This document shows, piece after piece, positions 62,256-64,000 of a stretch of DNA of 64,000 nucleotides (the stretch's first letter is position 1; each line of letters starts with the position of its first letter). The translations under genes and the position numbers were made by a program. The stretch comes from Oceanicaulis sp. (lineage in GTDB: Bacteria; Pseudomonadota; Alphaproteobacteria; Caulobacterales; Maricaulaceae). The DNA lies in the NCBI GenBank assembly GCA_020832735.1, contig JAFIEB010000009.1, forward strand, positions 19,456 through 83,455. The letters are read 5' to 3'. The notes beneath the pieces were generated by a model, which saw nothing but the letters and a program-made list of their open reading frames with translations, was not told the origin of the DNA and did no database searches.

Positions 62256-63043
62256 GCGACGCTCTCAAGCGTATCGAGGCCTACAAGCGCGAGGAGATCG
62301 CCGCGCGAAAATCCGCCTTGCCCGCGGCCGAGCTGGACGCGCGCGTGCGCGCTGCGCCAGCCCCGCGCGGATTCCTGGCGCAGCTGGAAAGCGTCAGCGC
62401 GCGCGACGGTCTGGCGCTGATCGCCGAGGTGAAGAAGGCGAGCCCCTCCAAAGGCCTGATCCGCGCCGATTTCGATCCGCCCGCCCTGGCGCGCGCCTAT
62501 CAGGAGGGCGGCGCGGCGTGCCTGTCCGTGCTCACCGACGCGCCGAGCTTTCAGGGCCATGAGGATTATCTCGTCGCCGCGCGCGCGGCGGTCGACCTGC
62601 CCGTCCTGCGTAAGGATTTTCTCTACGATCCCTGGCAGGCCGCCGAATCGCGCGCCCTGGGCGCCGACGCTGTTCTGGTGATTCTCGCCGCAGTGGACGA
62701 TTCGCTCGCCCGCGAGCTGATCGAGGCGGCGTTCGCGCTGGGCATGGACGCGCTGGTGGAGGTCCATGATGCAGACGAGATGGCGCGCGCCCTGGCCCTG
62801 CCGTCGCGCCTGATCGGGGTCAATAACCGCAATCTGCGCACATTCGAGACCGCGCTGGACACCTTCGAATCCCTCGCCCCCATGGCCGGTCCGGAGATAG
62901 TGCTGGTGGCCGAAAGCGGGATATTCACCCGCGCCGACGCCCAGCGCATGCAGGACGCGCGCGCCCGCGCTCTCCTGGTAGGCGAAAGCCTGATGCGCCG
63001 GAACGATGTCGCCGCCGCTGCCCGCGCCCTGATGGGGGCGTGA
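62252..63043 (+). CDS. trpC: Indole-3-glycerol phosphate synthase
   Basis: A 263-residue TIM-barrel enzyme: [21 protein letters not shown] (catalytic Glu/Lys), [60 protein letters not shown] and [15 protein letters not shown]. It forms the indole ring of tryptophan. ATGA overlap with trpD. In related genomes I recall moaC-moeA between trpC and lexA; here lexA follows directly. Confidence 0.96.
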   Translation: MSDALKRIEAYKREEIAARKSALPAAELDARVRAAPAPRGFLAQLESVSARDGLALIAEVKKASPSKGLIRADFDPPALARAYQEGGAACLSVLTDAPSFQGHEDYLVAARAAVDLPVLRKDFLYDPWQAAESRALGADAVLVILAAVDDSLARELIEAAFALGMDALVEVHDADEMARALALPSRLIGVNNRNLRTFETALDTFESLAPMAGPEIVLVAESGIFTRADAQRMQDARARALLVGESLMRRNDVAAAARALMGA

Positions 63044-63053
63044 GCGTCTTCAC

Positions 63054-63082
63054 TTGACGTTAATCTGGAACAGGCATAGAAC
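63054..63082 (+). promoter_or_regulatory. lexA promoter with LexA operator in the spacer
   Basis: TTGACG (63054-63059), 17 bases, TAGAAC (63077-63082). The SOS box GAAC-N7-GAAC (63068-63082) covers the spacer end and the -10, so bound LexA would block RNA polymerase directly. The lexA ATG is 43 bases downstream. Confidence 0.85.
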
Positions 63083-63125
63083 ATCATCAGGTTTTCCGGT
63101 TTTGTTCTGGCCTTGCGAGGGCGCG

Positions 63126-63791
63126 ATGCTCACCAAGAAACAACACGAGCTTTTGCTCTTCATCCACAAGCGTCTGAGCGAGGACGGCGTGTCGCCGTCA
63201 TTCGACGAGATGAAGGATGCGCTCAATCTGGCGTCCAAGTCGGGCGTGCACCGCCTGGTCAGCGCGCTGGAGGAGCGCGGCTTCATCCGCCGCCTGGCGC
63301 ACCGCGCCCGGGCGCTGGAAGTGCTCAAAATGCCCGGCAGCGCCGCGCCCCAGCCTGCGGGCAATGTGGTCGAGGCCGATTTCAGCCGCAGCCGGGATGA
63401 CCGGTCCGGCGTCGAGGTGCCGGTGCTCGGCCGCATCGCGGCGGGCGTGCCCATCGAGGCGATCCAGCACGAGGTGGACCGGCTGATCGTGCCCGCCGCC
63501 ATGATGTCCGGCGGCGAGCATTTCGCCCTCGAGGTGCGCGGCGATTCCATGATCGACGCGGGCATTCTTGAAGGCGATCTGGTGATCATCAGGCGCGCCG
63601 ACACCGCCGACACCGGCGATATCGTGGTGGCGCTGGTCCATGATCAGGAAGCCACCTTGAAGAAGCTGCGCAAGAAGGGCGGCTCGATCGCCCTGGAAGC
63701 GGCCAACCCGGCCTACGAAACCCGCATTTTCGGCCCCGGCGAGGTCAAGGTCCAGGGCCGCCTCATCGGCCTCATCCGCCGGTATCACTAG
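63126..63791 (+). CDS. lexA: SOS repressor LexA
   Basis: A 221-residue LexA: N-terminal winged helix ([40 protein letters not shown]), the self-cleavage site Ala106-Gly107 in GRIAAGVP, catalytic Ser141 in RGDSMIDAG and Lys179 in QEATLKKL. It represses recA, itself and other SOS genes until RecA filaments provoke autocleavage. ATG at 63126; the longer frame upstream would run through the SOS box and is rejected. Confidence 0.97.
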   Translation: MLTKKQHELLLFIHKRLSEDGVSPSFDEMKDALNLASKSGVHRLVSALEERGFIRRLAHRARALEVLKMPGSAAPQPAGNVVEADFSRSRDDRSGVEVPVLGRIAAGVPIEAIQHEVDRLIVPAAMMSGGEHFALEVRGDSMIDAGILEGDLVIIRRADTADTGDIVVALVHDQEATLKKLRKKGGSIALEAANPAYETRIFGPGEVKVQGRLIGLIRRYH

Positions 63792-64000
63792 GCGCTGCTT
63801 CTTTCTCTCTCCCGAAGTGGGGGTGGGGCGCTGCTGTCAGGCGGCTGCTTAAAACTTTCAAAGCGCTCCACCATCACCCCACCCGACCCGGGGCTGCGCC
63901 CCGGCCCACCCCCCCCCCCAAGGGGGGGGGAAGACGGGGCGGCCGTTTTTACACCCCCATGTGGGGGGGGGGGGGGGGGGGGCGCGCAGCCCGGGGGGGG
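63792..64000. other. Gene-free, homopolymer-rich end of the window
   Basis: No coding frame is supported. CCGGGGC-TGC-GCCCCGG (63888-63904) forms a hairpin. From 63909 there are long C and G runs, including more than 20 G in a row after 63964. This looks like a contig end with unreliable sequence. Confidence 0.7.

Noticed and set aside
63054-63125. Longer LexA reading frame starting at 63054
   Set aside because: It would run through the promoter and LexA operator, and the family N-terminus starts at MLTKKQ.

Overview
The window looks like a chromosomal contig end from a high-GC alphaproteobacterium of the Caulobacterales/Maricaulales type. Three things point there. The SOS operators in front of recA and lexA are of the alphaproteobacterial GTTC-N7-GTTC / GAAC-N7-GAAC kind. 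A CckA-type cell-cycle hybrid kinase follows fliQ-fliR-flhB and precedes recA-alaS, an order I recall from Caulobacter. Several families typical of this group are present (DUF2336, DUF6456, DUF6134, a DnaA-domain-IV-like small protein). The last ~100 bases are homopolymer-rich and probably not reliable sequence.

Layout. 1-6951: tail of an efflux adaptor gene, an M42-type peptidase with a FabH-like synthase, tag, rpsD with a clear terminator, a lipoprotein, a DUF2336 protein, and an SbtA-type bicarbonate transporter with a PII-like partner. 7101-14713: one tightly coupled Mrp-type cation/proton antiporter operon, in the order E-F-G-(MrpA C-terminal part)-B-C-D, then a second and a third NuoL/M/N-like subunit with a small membrane protein between them. 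14847-20047: a DnaA-domain-IV-like protein with DUF6456, yaaA, and a three-gene FAD oxidoreductase/MBL hydrolase/ATP-grasp operon. 20173-26834: a small membrane ORF, oppB-oppC followed by a 55-bp tandem repeat, a secreted protein, oppA, a DUF3667 protein and apt.

26844-35758: a CPA-type antiporter fused to a Bax-like glucosaminidase domain, fliQ-fliR-flhB, a VOC protein behind a SoxR-like promoter, cckA and SOS-controlled recA. 35759-48726: alaS, a lipoprotein, a Glu/Leu/Phe/Val dehydrogenase, pth, rplY, membrane proteins, a KefB-like antiporter, prs and pcrA/uvrD. 48852-50925: an accessory pair, an AT-rich restriction-endonuclease-like gene and a Fic AMPylase gene, whose promoter is bracketed by two almost identical 23-bp operators. 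50950-58657: dehydrogenases, an S9 peptidase, and a ChrR-like cupin gene with a sigma-E-type promoter that heads a small stress-type operon. 58743-64000: motB, a divergent polysaccharide deacetylase, trpG-trpD-trpC, lexA and the low-complexity end.

The most unusual items are the antiporter-Bax fusion, in which the catalytic glutamate of the glucosaminidase domain is replaced; the Fic/endonuclease pair with twin operators; the rearranged Mrp operon with three antiporter-like subunits; and the ChrR-like protein that has lost its zinc-finger cysteines but keeps the cupin ligands and sits behind a sigma-E-like promoter.
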